DNA of 64,000 nucleotides from Pseudomonas helmanticensis (GCF_900182985.1 NZ_FXUY01000001.1:62001-126000); one strand, 5' to 3'. Positions 9,670 through 18,503 are shown, numbered from the stretch's first letter. Numbers and translations: made by a program. The notes: generated by a model not told the origin, from the letters alone.

Positions 9670-10197
9670 ATGTTTTTGCGTAAATCCCTGGCCTTGTGTT
9701 TGTTGGCGTTGAGTTCGCCGGTGTGGGCAGCCCCCGCGCACACCTACGACTTCGGCCAGCCGGCGCCCGCCGCCCAAGCCACGCGCAGCGTTGAAGTGGT
9801 GCTGAACGACATGTCGTTCGACCCGAAGGCGATTCAGGTCAAGGCCGGTGAGACCGTGCGTTTTGTGCTGGTGAATAAAGGCCAGTTGTTGCACGAGTTC
9901 AACCTGGGTGACGCGGCAATGCACGCCAAACACCAGCAGGAAATGTTGCAGATGCAGCAAAGCGGCATGCTCACGCCTACTGGCATGAAGGAAATGTCCC
10001 ACGACATGGCGGGCATGGATCACGCCGCAATGGGCCACACCATGAAACACGATGACCCGAACAGTGTGCTGGTCGAACCGGGCAAGTCCGCCGAGCTGAC
10101 CTGGACGTTCAGCAAGGCCACGAGCCTGGAATTCGCCTGCAATATTCCCGGGCATTACCAGGCGGGCATGGTCGGCAAATTGACTGTCAGTCAGTAA
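9670..10197 (+). CDS. Periplasmic cupredoxin with Met/His-rich insert
   Basis: The 175-residue protein has a signal peptide cleaved after about residue 21 (SPVWA-AP) and one cupredoxin domain. Type-1 copper ligand candidates are the His in LLHEFNL and the Cys, His and Met of FACNIPGHYQAGM near the C-terminus. Between them lies a Met/His-rich insert (residues about 95-125, including MSHDMAGMDHAAMGHTM) that could bind extra Cu(I). In related genomes this gene sits beside copRS and queF, as here. It probably takes part in periplasmic copper binding or tolerance. A GGAG ribosome site precedes the ATG. Confidence 0.88.
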   Translation: MFLRKSLALCLLALSSPVWAAPAHTYDFGQPAPAAQATRSVEVVLNDMSFDPKAIQVKAGETVRFVLVNKGQLLHEFNLGDAAMHAKHQQEMLQMQQSGMLTPTGMKEMSHDMAGMDHAAMGHTMKHDDPNSVLVEPGKSAELTWTFSKATSLEFACNIPGHYQAGMVGKLTVSQ

Positions 10198-10258
10198 GCA
10201 CTCAAAGGCGCGCGCAAAGGCTGGTAGAATCCGCTGATTCTTCAGTCAGGTTTCCGCC

Positions 10259-11089
10259 ATGCATCCCGCAGCCGAACACTCGCCGCTGGGCAAATCCAGC
10301 GAATACATCGCCACGTACACGCCGTCCCTGCTGTTCCCGATTCCGCGCACCGCGAAATGGGCCGAACTGGGCCTGACCGCCGAAACCCTGCCGTATAAAG
10401 GCGTGGATTTCTGGAACTGCTTCGAGCTGTCGTGGCTGCTGCCTTCCGGCAAACCGGTGGTGGCGATCGCTGAATTCAGCATCCCGGCGGATTCGCCGAA
10501 CATCATCGAATCGAAGTCGTTCAAGCTGTACCTGAACTCGCTGAACCAGACGCCGTTTGCCGACGTTGGCACGTTGGAAGCGACGCTGGTCAAGGATTTG
10601 TCGGCCGCCGCCGGCAAACCGGTGGGCGTGCGCGTGCGTAGTCTGAAGGATGTAGAAGCGGAAGGCGTCGTGGCATTGCCGGGCGTGTGCATCGACGATC
10701 TGGATATCAGCGTCAGCAACTATGAGCATCCGCGCCCGGAACTGCTGCGTTGCGATGACTCGCGGATCGTCGAGGAGACGGTTTACAGCCATTTGCTCAA
10801 ATCCAACTGCCCGGTGACCAGTCAGCCGGACTGGGGCAGTGTCGTGGTGGAATATCGCGGATCGGCGCTGGATCATGCGAGCTTGCTCGAATACATCGTC
10901 AGCTTCCGCCAGCACTCAGATTTCCATGAGCAGTGTGTGGAGCGGATTTTCCTTGATCTGCAGCGCCTGCTGAAACCGGAAAAGCTGACCGTGTTTGCAC
11001 GTTACGTGCGTCGCGGAGGGTTGGACATCAACCCGTACCGCAGCACCGAAAGCGTACAGCTGCCGAATCACCGGCTCGTGCGTCAATAA
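10259..11089 (+). CDS. queF: NADPH-dependent 7-cyano-7-deazaguanine reductase
   Basis: QueF reduces preQ0 to preQ1 in queuosine biosynthesis. The 276-residue length is that of the long, two-T-fold (E. coli type) form. The catalytic Cys lies in [15 protein letters not shown] (about residue 181) and is followed by the NADPH-binding region; [11 protein letters not shown] (about 84) matches the E-S-K-S-x-K-L-Y motif. The C-terminus includes [15 protein letters not shown], also typical. The gene stands alone with its own short upstream region and is followed by a REPIN. Confidence 0.96.
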   Translation: MHPAAEHSPLGKSSEYIATYTPSLLFPIPRTAKWAELGLTAETLPYKGVDFWNCFELSWLLPSGKPVVAIAEFSIPADSPNIIESKSFKLYLNSLNQTPFADVGTLEATLVKDLSAAAGKPVGVRVRSLKDVEAEGVVALPGVCIDDLDISVSNYEHPRPELLRCDDSRIVEETVYSHLLKSNCPVTSQPDWGSVVVEYRGSALDHASLLEYIVSFRQHSDFHEQCVERIFLDLQRLLKPEKLTVFARYVRRGGLDINPYRSTESVQLPNHRLVRQ

Positions 11090-11097
11090 AGATCAAC

Positions 11098-11187
11098 TGT
11101 AGGAGTGAGCCTGCTCGCGATAGCGGTGAGTCAGTTGACGATGATGTTAACTGACACACCGCTATCGCGAGCAGGCTCACTCCTACA
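11098..11187. repeat. REPIN (inverted REP doublet)
   Basis: Two REP sequences of the GAGCCTGCTCGCGATAGCGGT type face each other. TGTAGGAG starts at 11098 and CTCCTACA ends at 11187, and the arms can fold into one long hairpin. It sits 9 bases after the queF stop. Confidence 0.92.
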
Positions 11188-11214
11188 GGGGATTGCATTG
11201 CCAGTCCGGAAGTG

Positions 11215-11247
11215 AAAAAGCCCTGCCAGTGATGGCAGGGCTTTTTT
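11215..11247. terminator. Bidirectional terminator between queF and the DUF4404 gene
   Basis: AAAAAGCCCTGCCA (11215-11228) and TGGCAGGGCTTTTTT form a perfect stem with a GTGA loop. Poly-A and poly-T flanks allow termination on both strands, serving both convergent genes. Confidence 0.88.
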
Positions 11248-11261
11248 GTATGGCTGGGGAA

Positions 11262-11525
11262 TCAGATCCCCATGCTACCCAGCGCGTTGACGATATTGCG
11301 CAGGGTGCCGGCAATGGCCGGGTGTTCGACTTCAAACCGTTCGACCGCAAGGTTCACGCCGTCGGCAATGCTGGCGTCCTGAGTAGCATTCTCCAGTTGA
11401 ATTTCCGATTCGATCTGCGCCATCAGCGCGTGCAAATCTTCCCGTTCGACTTCCGACAGCGGCGGATTCTGTTCCAGCTGCTCGCGCAGGGTTTCGAGCT
11501 GTTTTTGCAGTTCTTGGGCGGGCAT
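11262..11525 (-). CDS. DUF4404 family protein
   Basis: The small cytoplasmic protein (87 residues) is almost entirely helical, beginning MPAQELQKQLETLREQLEQ. It has coiled-coil potential in residues 3-45 and a C-terminal helical hairpin (HPAIAGTLRNIVNALGSMGI). It resembles the DUF4404 family common in Pseudomonas, whose function is not known. It is a single gene with a terminator directly downstream. Confidence 0.75.
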   Translation of the reverse strand: MPAQELQKQLETLREQLEQNPPLSEVEREDLHALMAQIESEIQLENATQDASIADGVNLAVERFEVEHPAIAGTLRNIVNALGSMGI

Positions 11526-11633
11526 GGTGTTTTCCTTTTATCGAGAGGCACTGGCATTGACCGCAGCCGCGCGCCAAAGGTCTATGGCTGACCTTTAGAT
11601 TAATCCACTCTCGTCAGGTGTGCATGATCCCGA

Positions 11634-12254
11634 TCAGGGCTTTTCGCCTTTGAGGCGGCGCAGGCGGATGTCGGCGAGACAGTTGTCGAGCTCGCCCAGG
11701 TGATCGATCACCGAATGTACGCCGAGCCCGAACAGCTGCATCGTGGCCTTGCCGCGCAGTTGCTCGCGTTCTTTCTGGCTCAGGGCCTGCCACTCGTTTG
11801 GCGCCAGGCCGCACAGCGAACCGCACGACGCCAGGCCAATGGTCCACAGCCCGGCATTCAGGCCCGATTGCAGCAGGCGCGGTTCGCCGCTGACCAAGAC
11901 GCAGCCATCGAGACTGCTGACGTTGAGATCCATCAAGGCTTGCCAGCAGGCGTTGGGCGCCGGCCATGGATTGATTGTTGCCGAATGTTGCGGTGATTTG
12001 ATCCAGGCCGGCAGCGCAGCCGACAGCGGTTGTGCGAGGGTAGGGGGCAAGTCATCGAGCCAGGCACAGGGAATCTGCTGCCGCTGCAAGCTGTGCAAGC
12101 TTTCGAGCGCACCCGGTGTGGCATCGGCGTGTGCGGACGCGGCGGGAGTCTGTTGCCGGGCGCGGGCGCCGAAATCCACCAAGCAACCGCTGAGTCCGAA
12201 CAGCACGGCGGTCAGACTGGGCGCAGCGATAGGCAAGGTTTCGGCATGTGACAT
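11634..12254 (-). CDS. Degenerate HAD/phosphonatase-like protein, probably catalytically inactive
   Basis: The 206-residue protein aligns by eye with phosphonoacetaldehyde-hydrolase-like HAD proteins. Its first motif reads VLFGLSGCLVDFGA where active family members have FDxxGTxVDFG, so the nucleophilic Asp is replaced by Gly and the Thr by Cys. The late acidic motif expected as VDD reads LVSGEP. The C-terminal part (GLNAGLWTIGLA, then a W-QALSQKEREQLR helix and a VIDHLGEL segment) keeps the family pattern. The fold is therefore probably kept without hydrolase activity. It is divergent from mlaA; its role is unknown. Confidence 0.78.
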   Translation of the reverse strand: MSHAETLPIAAPSLTAVLFGLSGCLVDFGARARQQTPAASAHADATPGALESLHSLQRQQIPCAWLDDLPPTLAQPLSAALPAWIKSPQHSATINPWPAPNACWQALMDLNVSSLDGCVLVSGEPRLLQSGLNAGLWTIGLASCGSLCGLAPNEWQALSQKEREQLRGKATMQLFGLGVHSVIDHLGELDNCLADIRLRRLKGEKP

Positions 12255-12451
12255 GGCAACGTCCCTGAAATAGCCACAAGGCTAGGGTTTGTCGGTGACA
12301 GTTGGATGACAGCCGCGTGAAAGGGCGTGCAGGAAATGTCCTACAAGTCAGTGCATTCCCGGACTGCCCAAATGGGCTTTTGCGCTTATACTAGCGGCCT
12401 TAATGCGTGAGCCCAGTTGCCCGCGACAGTACAAATCCAAGGAGTTTTTCT

Positions 12452-13141
12452 ATGCGCTGGAGCCATCCGCTCGCTCAGCTTTGTGTCTATGCCGGCCTGT
12501 TGCTGGCGCCGTTCGCCACTCAGGCCGCAACGGAAGAAGACCCTTGGGAAAGCGTCAACCGTCCGATCTTCCAGTTCAACGACTTCGTTGATACCTACGC
12601 GCTGAAGCCTCTGGCGCAGGGTTATGAGTTTGTCACGCCGCAGTTTGTCGAAGACGGCATCCACAACATGTTCCGCAACGTCGGTGATGTCACCAACCTG
12701 GCGAACAACGTTCTGCAGGGCAAACCGGCCGCCGCTGGCGTCGACACGGCACGCCTGATCTTCAACACCACTTTCGGTCTGCTCGGTTTCTTCGACGTCG
12801 GCACCAAAATGGGCCTGAACCGCAGCGATGAAGACTTCGGTCAGACCCTCGGCTACTGGGGTGTCGGCAGCGGTCCGTACGTGATGCTGCCATTGCTCGG
12901 CCCAAGCACCCTGCGTGATGCACCGTCGAAATACGTCGACAGCTACACCGGCATGTACCGCTACATCAACGATGTGCCAGCGCGTAACTCGATCTTCGGC
13001 CTGAACATCGTCGACACCCGCGCCAGCCTGCTGTCGAGCGAGAAACTGATCAGCGGCGACAAATACACCTTCATCCGCAATGCCTACCTGCAGAACCGCG
13101 AGTTCAAGGTGAAGGATGGCCAGGTCGAAGACGATTTTTAA
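12452..13141 (+). CDS. mlaA: MlaA/VacJ-family outer-membrane phospholipid transport protein
   Basis: MlaA works with porins and the MlaBCDEF system to remove phospholipids from the outer leaflet of the outer membrane. The mature part shows the family start DPWESVNRPIFQFNDFVD, the AKPLAQGY-like LKPLAQGYEFVTP, and YWGVGSGPYVMLPLLGPS with TLRDAPSKYVD. The signal peptide (residues 1-25) ends PFATQAA, with no lipobox Cys, unlike the E. coli lipoprotein. The start at 12452 follows AAGGAG; an in-frame extension to 12407 has no ribosome site. The product is 229 residues. Confidence 0.92.
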   Translation: MRWSHPLAQLCVYAGLLLAPFATQAATEEDPWESVNRPIFQFNDFVDTYALKPLAQGYEFVTPQFVEDGIHNMFRNVGDVTNLANNVLQGKPAAAGVDTARLIFNTTFGLLGFFDVGTKMGLNRSDEDFGQTLGYWGVGSGPYVMLPLLGPSTLRDAPSKYVDSYTGMYRYINDVPARNSIFGLNIVDTRASLLSSEKLISGDKYTFIRNAYLQNREFKVKDGQVEDDF

Positions 13142-13158
13142 TCTCGACCGGTAAAAAC

Positions 13159-13185
13159 AAAGGCGACCTCAGGGTCGCCTTTTTT
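13159..13185. terminator. Terminator after mlaA
   Basis: The stem AAAGGCGACC / GGTCGCCTTT with a TCAG loop is followed by a T run. It lies 18 bases after the mlaA stop and just past the end of the convergent PilZ gene, so it may serve both. Confidence 0.87.
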
Positions 13186-13193
13186 GTGTGCAG

Positions 13194-13493
13194 CTATTTC
13201 ATCGCAAGAATGCTCAGCCCGAGCCTCTGGCTGTCGCCATCCTGCGCCTTGACCCAGACCACTTCGGTCTCCGCTTCGAGGCCGCTGAGCGCCGCGTGAT
13301 CGGAGTCGATGCGCACCCGCAAACGGTCGCCAACCGTGAACTGTCGCGGTGCTTCGACCTGCATGCCGCTGCTGGACAGATCGATGCAGGTCGCTGAAAC
13401 CTGATCGCCTGCATGAATCAACACGACATCGGCATCGACCCGCATGCGGATGAAATCGCGCTTTTCGCTGTAGTCCCGACCGGTTTGACTCAT
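13194..13493 (-). CDS. Single-domain PilZ protein
   Basis: The protein (99 residues from the ATG at 13493) is one PilZ domain: KRDFIRMRVD gives the N-terminal RxxxR motif, and CIDLSSSGMQVEAP gives the DxSxxG motif followed by the beta-barrel (VGDRLRVRIDSD, ETEVVWVKAQ). All c-di-GMP-contacting positions are present, so ligand binding is likely. An in-frame extension to 13568 adds 25 residues outside the domain. It stands alone beside mlaA and is divergent from rssB. Confidence 0.85.
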   Translation of the reverse strand: MSQTGRDYSEKRDFIRMRVDADVVLIHAGDQVSATCIDLSSSGMQVEAPRQFTVGDRLRVRIDSDHAALSGLEAETEVVWVKAQDGDSQRLGLSILAMK

Positions 13494-13769
13494 GCTTGCG
13501 TCCTTCCATTGGGTTACGGTTTGAGCTGTTCTTATAACTCTCGGTGATTTGACAAGTAAAGTCGTCAAGCGACCATCGGCGCATGCTTGAAACGCTCTGC
13601 GGATGGGAGTACCGTCTGCGCCTTAGAAGGGCACCTCTGGTGTAACCGTGTGCAGGGCGAACGCTCGAAAGCGGTGCAACAGAGTGGCTAGAAAGCGAAT
13701 CCAGTAGTCTGCGCAGGGCCAAAATGCCCAGCCAACTACGCCAACCTAATTCTGGCGCCGTTTGCCCAC

Positions 13770-14951
13770 ATGCCAAAAACCAGTGCCACGCTGCTGATAA
13801 TCGATGATGACGAAGTAGTGCGCGCGAGTCTCGCGGCCTATTTGGAAGACAGTGGTTTCAGTGTCCTGCAGGCCAGCAACGGCCAACAGGGTCTTCAGGT
13901 ATTCGAGCAAGACAAGCCCGACTTGGTCATCTGCGATCTGCGCATGCCGCAGATGGGCGGTCTCGAACTCATCCGTCAGGTCACCGAGCTGTCGCCGCAA
14001 ACGCCGGTGATCGTGGTTTCGGGTGCCGGCGTGATGAACGACGCGGTCGAGGCCCTGCGCCTGGGCGCGGCGGACTACCTGATCAAGCCTCTCGAAGATC
14101 TGGCCGTGCTCGAGCACTCCGTGCGCCGGGCCCTGGATCGTGCGCGCCTGCTGCTGGAAAACCAGCGCTACCGCGAGAAGCTGGAAAAGGCCAATCGCGA
14201 GCTTGAGGCGAGCCTGAACCTGCTCCAGGAAGACCAGAACGCCGGTCGCCAGGTGCAGATGAACATGCTGCCGGAAAGCCCGTGGAGCATCGACGAGTTC
14301 AAGTTTGCGCACCAGATCATCCCGTCGTTGTATCTGTCGGGTGATTTTGTCGACTATTTCCGTGTCGACGAGCGCCGGGTCGCGTTCTACCTGGCGGATG
14401 TATCCGGTCATGGCGCCTCTTCGGCCTTTGTCACCGTGCTGCTGAAGTTCATGACCACGCGCTTGCTGTTCGAATCCAAGCGCAACGGCACTTTGCCGGA
14501 ATTCAAGCCTTCGGAAGTCCTTGGTCATATCAACCGGGGGCTGATCAGTTGTAAGCTGGGTAAACACGTCACAATGGTCGGTGGAGTCATCGACGAGGAG
14601 ACCGGTTTGTTGACCTATAGCATCGGCGGCCATCTGCCGTTGCCTGTGTTGTACACGCCTGACAGTGTTCGTTATCTCGAAGGACGCGGTCTGCCGGTTG
14701 GCCTCTTCAATGAAGCCACCTACGAAGATCACGTGCTTGAGCTGCCGCCGACGTTCAGCCTGACGCTGATGTCGGATGGCATTCTGGATCTTTTGCCAGA
14801 ACCTACGCTCAAAGAAAAAGAAGCCGCTTTGCCTCAACGGGTGAAGTCGGCGGGCGGCAGCCTGGATGGTCTGCGGCAAGTGTTTGGATTGGCCACGCTA
14901 GGGGAGATGCCGGATGATATCGCCCTGTTGGTGTTGAGCAGGAATCTTTAA
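13770..14951 (+). CDS. rssB: Response regulator with PP2C-type phosphatase domain (RssB-like)
   Basis: The 393-residue protein joins a receiver domain (phospho-acceptor Asp56 in LVICDLRMPQMGG; Lys in LIKPLEDL), a coiled-coil linker (about 125-160) and a SpoIIE/PP2C serine phosphatase domain (about 190-390: GDFVDYF, ADVSGHGASSAFV, MSDGILDLLPEP, DDIALLVLS). The metal-binding Asp residues are present. The gene overlaps the next one, encoding a STAS protein, by 1 base, a pairing known as RssB/RssC. The phosphatase probably dephosphorylates that partner. No kinase for the receiver is adjacent. Confidence 0.9.
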   Translation: MPKTSATLLIIDDDEVVRASLAAYLEDSGFSVLQASNGQQGLQVFEQDKPDLVICDLRMPQMGGLELIRQVTELSPQTPVIVVSGAGVMNDAVEALRLGAADYLIKPLEDLAVLEHSVRRALDRARLLLENQRYREKLEKANRELEASLNLLQEDQNAGRQVQMNMLPESPWSIDEFKFAHQIIPSLYLSGDFVDYFRVDERRVAFYLADVSGHGASSAFVTVLLKFMTTRLLFESKRNGTLPEFKPSEVLGHINRGLISCKLGKHVTMVGGVIDEETGLLTYSIGGHLPLPVLYTPDSVRYLEGRGLPVGLFNEATYEDHVLELPPTFSLTLMSDGILDLLPEPTLKEKEAALPQRVKSAGGSLDGLRQVFGLATLGEMPDDIALLVLSRNL

Positions 14952-15433
14952 TGAGTACCGGTAGAATCCAGTTCGCCGAGCAGGACGGCACCTTCGTCCT
15001 GAAGTTCGTCGGTGAAGTTCGCCTGACCCTGTGTTCGGCGTTGGATGCGACTATTGAGAAAATCTTCACCGCGTTGAATTTCAACGCGATCGTGATCGAT
15101 TTGACCGAAACCCGCAGCATCGACAGCACGACGTTGGGCCTGTTGGCCAAACTGTCGATCCTGTCGCGGCAGAAGGTCGGCTTGTTGCCGACCGTCGTCA
15201 CCACCCACGATGACATCACCCGTCTGCTGCAATCGATGGGCTTCGAGCAGGTGTTCAACATCGTCAATCACCCGGTGCCATGCCCCGAGTGCCTGGACGA
15301 CCTGCCGGATCAGGACCAGTCGGAAGAAGTGGTGCGGATCAAGGTGCTCGAAGCACACAAGATCCTCATGGGGCTGAACGATTCCAATCGTGAAGCGTTC
15401 CATGATCTGGTGAATGCCCTCGAAAGACATTGA
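14951..15433 (+). CDS. rssC: STAS-domain anti-sigma factor antagonist (RssC-like)
   Basis: Residues 1-105 form a STAS domain with the phosphorylatable Ser in SIDSTTLGLLAKL (about residue 58). A C-terminal extension (105-160) contains PCPECLDDLPDQ, a Cys pair, and a helix. In partner-switching systems such a protein is phosphorylated by an anti-sigma kinase and dephosphorylated by a PP2C phosphatase, here probably the upstream RssB-like protein. The target sigma or anti-sigma factor is not in this window. Confidence 0.87.
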   Translation: MSTGRIQFAEQDGTFVLKFVGEVRLTLCSALDATIEKIFTALNFNAIVIDLTETRSIDSTTLGLLAKLSILSRQKVGLLPTVVTTHDDITRLLQSMGFEQVFNIVNHPVPCPECLDDLPDQDQSEEVVRIKVLEAHKILMGLNDSNREAFHDLVNALERH

Positions 15434-15463
15434 TGGTCTGAAATGGGGTAGGGGCTGCTGGCC

Positions 15464-15561
15464 CTATCGCGAGCAGGCTCACTCCTACAGGTTCTTCATT
15501 AGCCACATAATCGCAATCGCTCCACAGATCCCCTGTAGGAGCGAGCCTGCTCGCGAAAGCG
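15464..15561. repeat. Pair of REP sequences facing outward
   Basis: One REP (CTATCGCGAGCAGGCTCACT...) lies at 15464-15489 on one strand and a second (TGTAGGAGCGAGCCTGCTCG...) at 15534-15561 in the opposite orientation. The order is reversed compared with a standard REPIN, so the TGTAGGA ends face each other. Confidence 0.85.
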
Positions 15562-15595
15562 GCCGCAAGATCACCACGAATTTCCCCGCAGGCAC

Positions 15596-15630
15596 AAAAA
15601 AGGGCGAACCTTAACAGGTTCGCCCTTTTT
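15596..15630. terminator. Bidirectional terminator between rssC and tal
   Basis: GGGCGAACCT and AGGTTCGCCC form a 10-bp stem with a TAAC loop, flanked by A and T runs. It serves the convergent tal gene and possibly transcripts from the left. Confidence 0.9.
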
Positions 15631-15648
15631 GCATTTCGCCAGCTCAGA

Positions 15649-16575
15649 TCACAGCTTGGCCTGCAACAACGCCTCAAGCTTCTCCTGGTCGCGGGCAAAC
15701 TGACGAATACCCTCAGCCAGTTTCTCGGTAGCCATCGCGTCTTCGTTGGACAACCAGCGGAATTGCGCTTCGTTGAGGTTCAGACGCGCTTCACCGGCGT
15801 GGCCCGGAGCCAATTTGCGCTCCAGCTTGCCCGTGTCGGCTGCCAGCTTGTCGATCAGGTCCGGGCTGATGGTCAGGCGGTCGCAGCCCGCCAACTGCTC
15901 GATCTGATTCAGGTTGCGGAAGCTCGCGCCCATGACCACAGTCTTGTAGTCATTGGCCTTGTAGTAGTTGTAGATGCGCGTTACCGACTGTACGCCCGGA
16001 TCATCAGCGCCGGTGTAGTCGTTGCCGTTGGCCTTTTTGTACCAGTCGTAGATGCGGCCCACGAACGGCGAAATCAGGAACACCCCGGCGTCAGCGCATG
16101 CGGCTGCCTGGGCGAAGGAGAACAGCAGGGTCAGGTTGGTCTGGATGCCTTCCTTTTCCAACACTTCGGCGGCGCGGATGCCTTCCCAGGTCGAGGCGAT
16201 CTTGATCAGGACGCGGTCGCGGCCAACGCCGGCCTTGTCATACAGCTCGATCAGGCGATGCGCGCGTTTCAGCACGGCATCCTTGTCGAACGACAGGCGC
16301 GCATCCACTTCGGTGGAAATACGGCCCGGGATCACTTTGAGAATTTCCTGGCCGACCGCAACGCCGAAACGGTCGCTGGCCAGGCCGACATCACCCTTGC
16401 AGTCGCTGACACAAGCATTCAGCAGCTCGGCATACGCCGGAATGGCCGCGGCCTTGAGCAGGAGCGAAGGGTTGGTGGTGGCGTCTACCGGCTTGACCCG
16501 GGCGATCGCTTCGAAGTCGCCAGTGTCGGCAACCACGGTGGTGAACTGTTTGAGTTGTTCCAGCTTGGAAGTCAT
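15649..16575 (-). CDS. tal: Transaldolase
   Basis: This pentose phosphate pathway enzyme transfers a dihydroxyacetone unit between sedoheptulose-7-phosphate and glyceraldehyde-3-phosphate. The 308-residue length is normal for the TalB type. Seen are [14 protein letters not shown] near the N-terminus, the Schiff-base Lys in [12 protein letters not shown] (about residue 124) and the [16 protein letters not shown] and [11 protein letters not shown] segments. It stands alone, with a terminator downstream. Confidence 0.97.
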   Translation of the reverse strand: MTSKLEQLKQFTTVVADTGDFEAIARVKPVDATTNPSLLLKAAAIPAYAELLNACVSDCKGDVGLASDRFGVAVGQEILKVIPGRISTEVDARLSFDKDAVLKRAHRLIELYDKAGVGRDRVLIKIASTWEGIRAAEVLEKEGIQTNLTLLFSFAQAAACADAGVFLISPFVGRIYDWYKKANGNDYTGADDPGVQSVTRIYNYYKANDYKTVVMGASFRNLNQIEQLAGCDRLTISPDLIDKLAADTGKLERKLAPGHAGEARLNLNEAQFRWLSNEDAMATEKLAEGIRQFARDQEKLEALLQAKL

Positions 16576-16743
16576 GGGCGTGCTCTATCCTATGGGTCTG
16601 ATGACATTACCCGAGCGCTGACAGTCACTCAAGGGCGCGTGCGTGTATCGATGGCCCCTGCGGCAACAACCTGAAAACGATTGTTTGAAAGGTCGGGGCG
16701 GCTATCGATGAATACGATGCCAAAACAGCCAACAGGTTCAAAG

Positions 16744-16769
16744 CAACCGACCTGCGTACAGGTCGGTTG
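16744..16769 (-). terminator. Hairpin after the glycoside hydrolase gene
   Basis: CAACCGACCTG and CAGGTCGGTTG form a perfect 11-bp stem with a 4-base loop directly downstream of the minus-strand gene. The T tract after it on that strand is short (CTTTG), so termination may be partial. Confidence 0.6.
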
Positions 16770-16777
16770 TGCGGGCG

Positions 16778-17731
16778 CTATTGGGCGTTCAACAGGGCTT
16801 CGACCGACATGCGCGCCGGTTTCGGTTGCCCGTCGGACGTCAGCAGGCCGAAGTTCTTCTCGCGTTCATTGCTGCCCGTTTCACTGTTCTTCCATTCATA
16901 GATGGAGGTCAGCGGGATGTTGAGTCTTTTGACATCGCCGATAAACGCGTTGATCTTGCTCGCTTGCCCTTCAGGCCCGCCATTGGAGGCGAGTGCCGAG
17001 ATGCCCCATTCACTGATGACCCCCGGCAGATGGAAGTTCTGCTGGATAAACGCCTGCGCATTGCTGATCTGCGTGGCCGTCATGCCATAGGGGTGATAGG
17101 ACACCGCGCTCAGGCATTTCGGGTATTCGCTGACGATACGATTAAGCGCCACGGTAGAGGCCGAGCCTGCGCTGGGTGGCCGGGCGAAGCCGTAACCGAT
17201 TACCGGCGTCGAAGGCGGTTGCCCTTGCAGCGTCTTGCACACGGCGCTCATGAACGGCACAAACGTGGTGTCGAACTTGCCCGTCGGCCAGTAAGTTTCC
17301 AGATCCGGCTCGTTCCATAACTCAATCGCGACCATTTGCGAGCCGTACGTCTGTTCCAGGCCGGTCACCGCTTTGGCGAAGCCTTCACCGGCGCTGGTCA
17401 GTTCGGCGTTCGATGTGGCGGGCAATGGCTTGATCGCCCGCACCGTCAGCAAGACTTCCAGCCCTGCCGACTTGGCCGCCGCAAAAGCGTCGCTGACTTG
17501 TTGTTGATAAGCCTTGGCAGTCAGGCTATCGCTCCACACGCCGAAGCGGACAAAACCGAAGCCTGCCGTTTTGATCTGCGCGGCGTCGGCTGCCGTGAAG
17601 TTCTGGATTTTCACCTGAACGCCGATGTTCTTGGCTGGAAGGTTAGGGAACAGTTCGCTGGCGTGAACCTGAGTGGCACCCAGCATCAGTAGCGCCAGGG
17701 CGCCGAGTTTTTTGAGATGTACGGATTTCAT
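16778..17731 (-). CDS. Secreted clan GH-A glycoside hydrolase (PslG/cellulase-like)
   Basis: The start at 17731 gives a 317-residue protein with a signal peptide (KKLGALALLMLGATQVHA). The mature enzyme looks like a TIM-barrel retaining glycosidase: the acid/base Glu is in VAIELWNEPDLE, and the nucleophile Glu is probably in GVISEWGIS; YHPYG and IYEWKNSE fit substrate-binding loops. It is divergent from the exopolysaccharide operon, and many such loci carry their own hydrolase that trims or releases the polymer in the periplasm. That role is inferred; the substrate is unknown. An upstream in-frame ATG at 17806 would bury the signal peptide. Confidence 0.78.
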   Translation of the reverse strand: MKSVHLKKLGALALLMLGATQVHASELFPNLPAKNIGVQVKIQNFTAADAAQIKTAGFGFVRFGVWSDSLTAKAYQQQVSDAFAAAKSAGLEVLLTVRAIKPLPATSNAELTSAGEGFAKAVTGLEQTYGSQMVAIELWNEPDLETYWPTGKFDTTFVPFMSAVCKTLQGQPPSTPVIGYGFARPPSAGSASTVALNRIVSEYPKCLSAVSYHPYGMTATQISNAQAFIQQNFHLPGVISEWGISALASNGGPEGQASKINAFIGDVKRLNIPLTSIYEWKNSETGSNEREKNFGLLTSDGQPKPARMSVEALLNAQ

Positions 17732-17802
17732 GTCTGCTCTCCCGAAGAGAAGTGACAACAGCGAATATTTATCTCGTTTCTCAATTTTCGATAAGGATGA
17801 TG

Positions 17803-17872
17803 GCACTTAGTGCGCGAATGTTATTTTTTGTCGGAAATCAATCGGCTGAAAATCACAGTTATTTTTAGTCCG
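17803..17872. promoter_or_regulatory. Divergent regulatory region with two copies of a shared motif
   Basis: The 292 bases between the hydrolase and phosphatase genes are AT-rich. They hold the dyad GCACTTAGTGC (17803-17813) and two direct copies of a 15-base motif, GTTATTTTTTGTCGG (17820-17834) and GTTATTTTTAGTCCG (17858-17872), with starts 38 bases apart. The same motif recurs at 29362 and 30611, in other promoter regions of this locus. A regulator-binding role is inferred. Confidence 0.5.
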
Positions 17873-18023
17873 CTAATTGTGGTTGGGGCGCTATAAAACG
17901 CTGTGGTACTTAATGCTCCGGTACTAACACGGCGAGTCTATTTCTGAGTGCAGAAAGATCTAGAGGGTTCACTAAAGTTCTCTCGCATGTTGGCCGTTTG
18001 ACATTACACGGGAAAGTAAAACC

Positions 18024-18464
18024 TTGTTCAGAAAGATCCTAGTTGTCTGCGTGGGCAATATTTGCCGGAGTCCGACGGCAGAACTGTTGCTGCGTAACGC
18101 GCTGGCCTCTTCAGCGATCACCGTGTCCTCTGCGGGCTTGTCCGCCAGGGTCGGCGAAGGCGTCGAGCCTTCGGCCCGCGAGGTCCTGGAAAACCATGGG
18201 CACAGTGCCGAAGCGTTCAAGGCGCGGCAACTGACTTCGGACATCGTCAACGAATCAGACTTGATTCTGGTGATGGAAAAACAGCATGTAAATCAAGTAC
18301 TGAAGATTGCCGCTCACGCGAGGGGCAAAGTGTTTCTACTCGGCAAATGGCAGAGCGAGCGCGAAATACAAGACCCGTATCGTCAAGGCCAGGCCGCTTT
18401 TATTCATGCTCATGCATTGATTGAAGATGCTGTTAGTTCATGGGCGCAGCGCCTCGGGCATTGA
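18024..18464 (+). CDS. Low-molecular-weight protein tyrosine phosphatase (Wzb/Etp-like)
   Basis: The 146-residue protein has the P-loop VCVGNICRSPTAE (C-x5-R-S) at its N-terminus and the catalytic Asp in DPYRQG near residue 117, as in Wzb/Etp/Ptp phosphatases. Such enzymes dephosphorylate the C-terminal tyrosines of the Wzc/Etk kinase, which is encoded 39 bases downstream. The start is TTG, preceded by GGGAAAG; the CX5R loop begins only eight residues in, so no downstream start is possible. It is the first gene of the exopolysaccharide operon. Confidence 0.93.
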   Translation: MFRKILVVCVGNICRSPTAELLLRNALASSAITVSSAGLSARVGEGVEPSAREVLENHGHSAEAFKARQLTSDIVNESDLILVMEKQHVNQVLKIAAHARGKVFLLGKWQSEREIQDPYRQGQAAFIHAHALIEDAVSSWAQRLGH

Positions 18465-18503
18465 TCAATATTCTTCAGAACAGTGAATGGTAAGAACAGA
18501 CTT

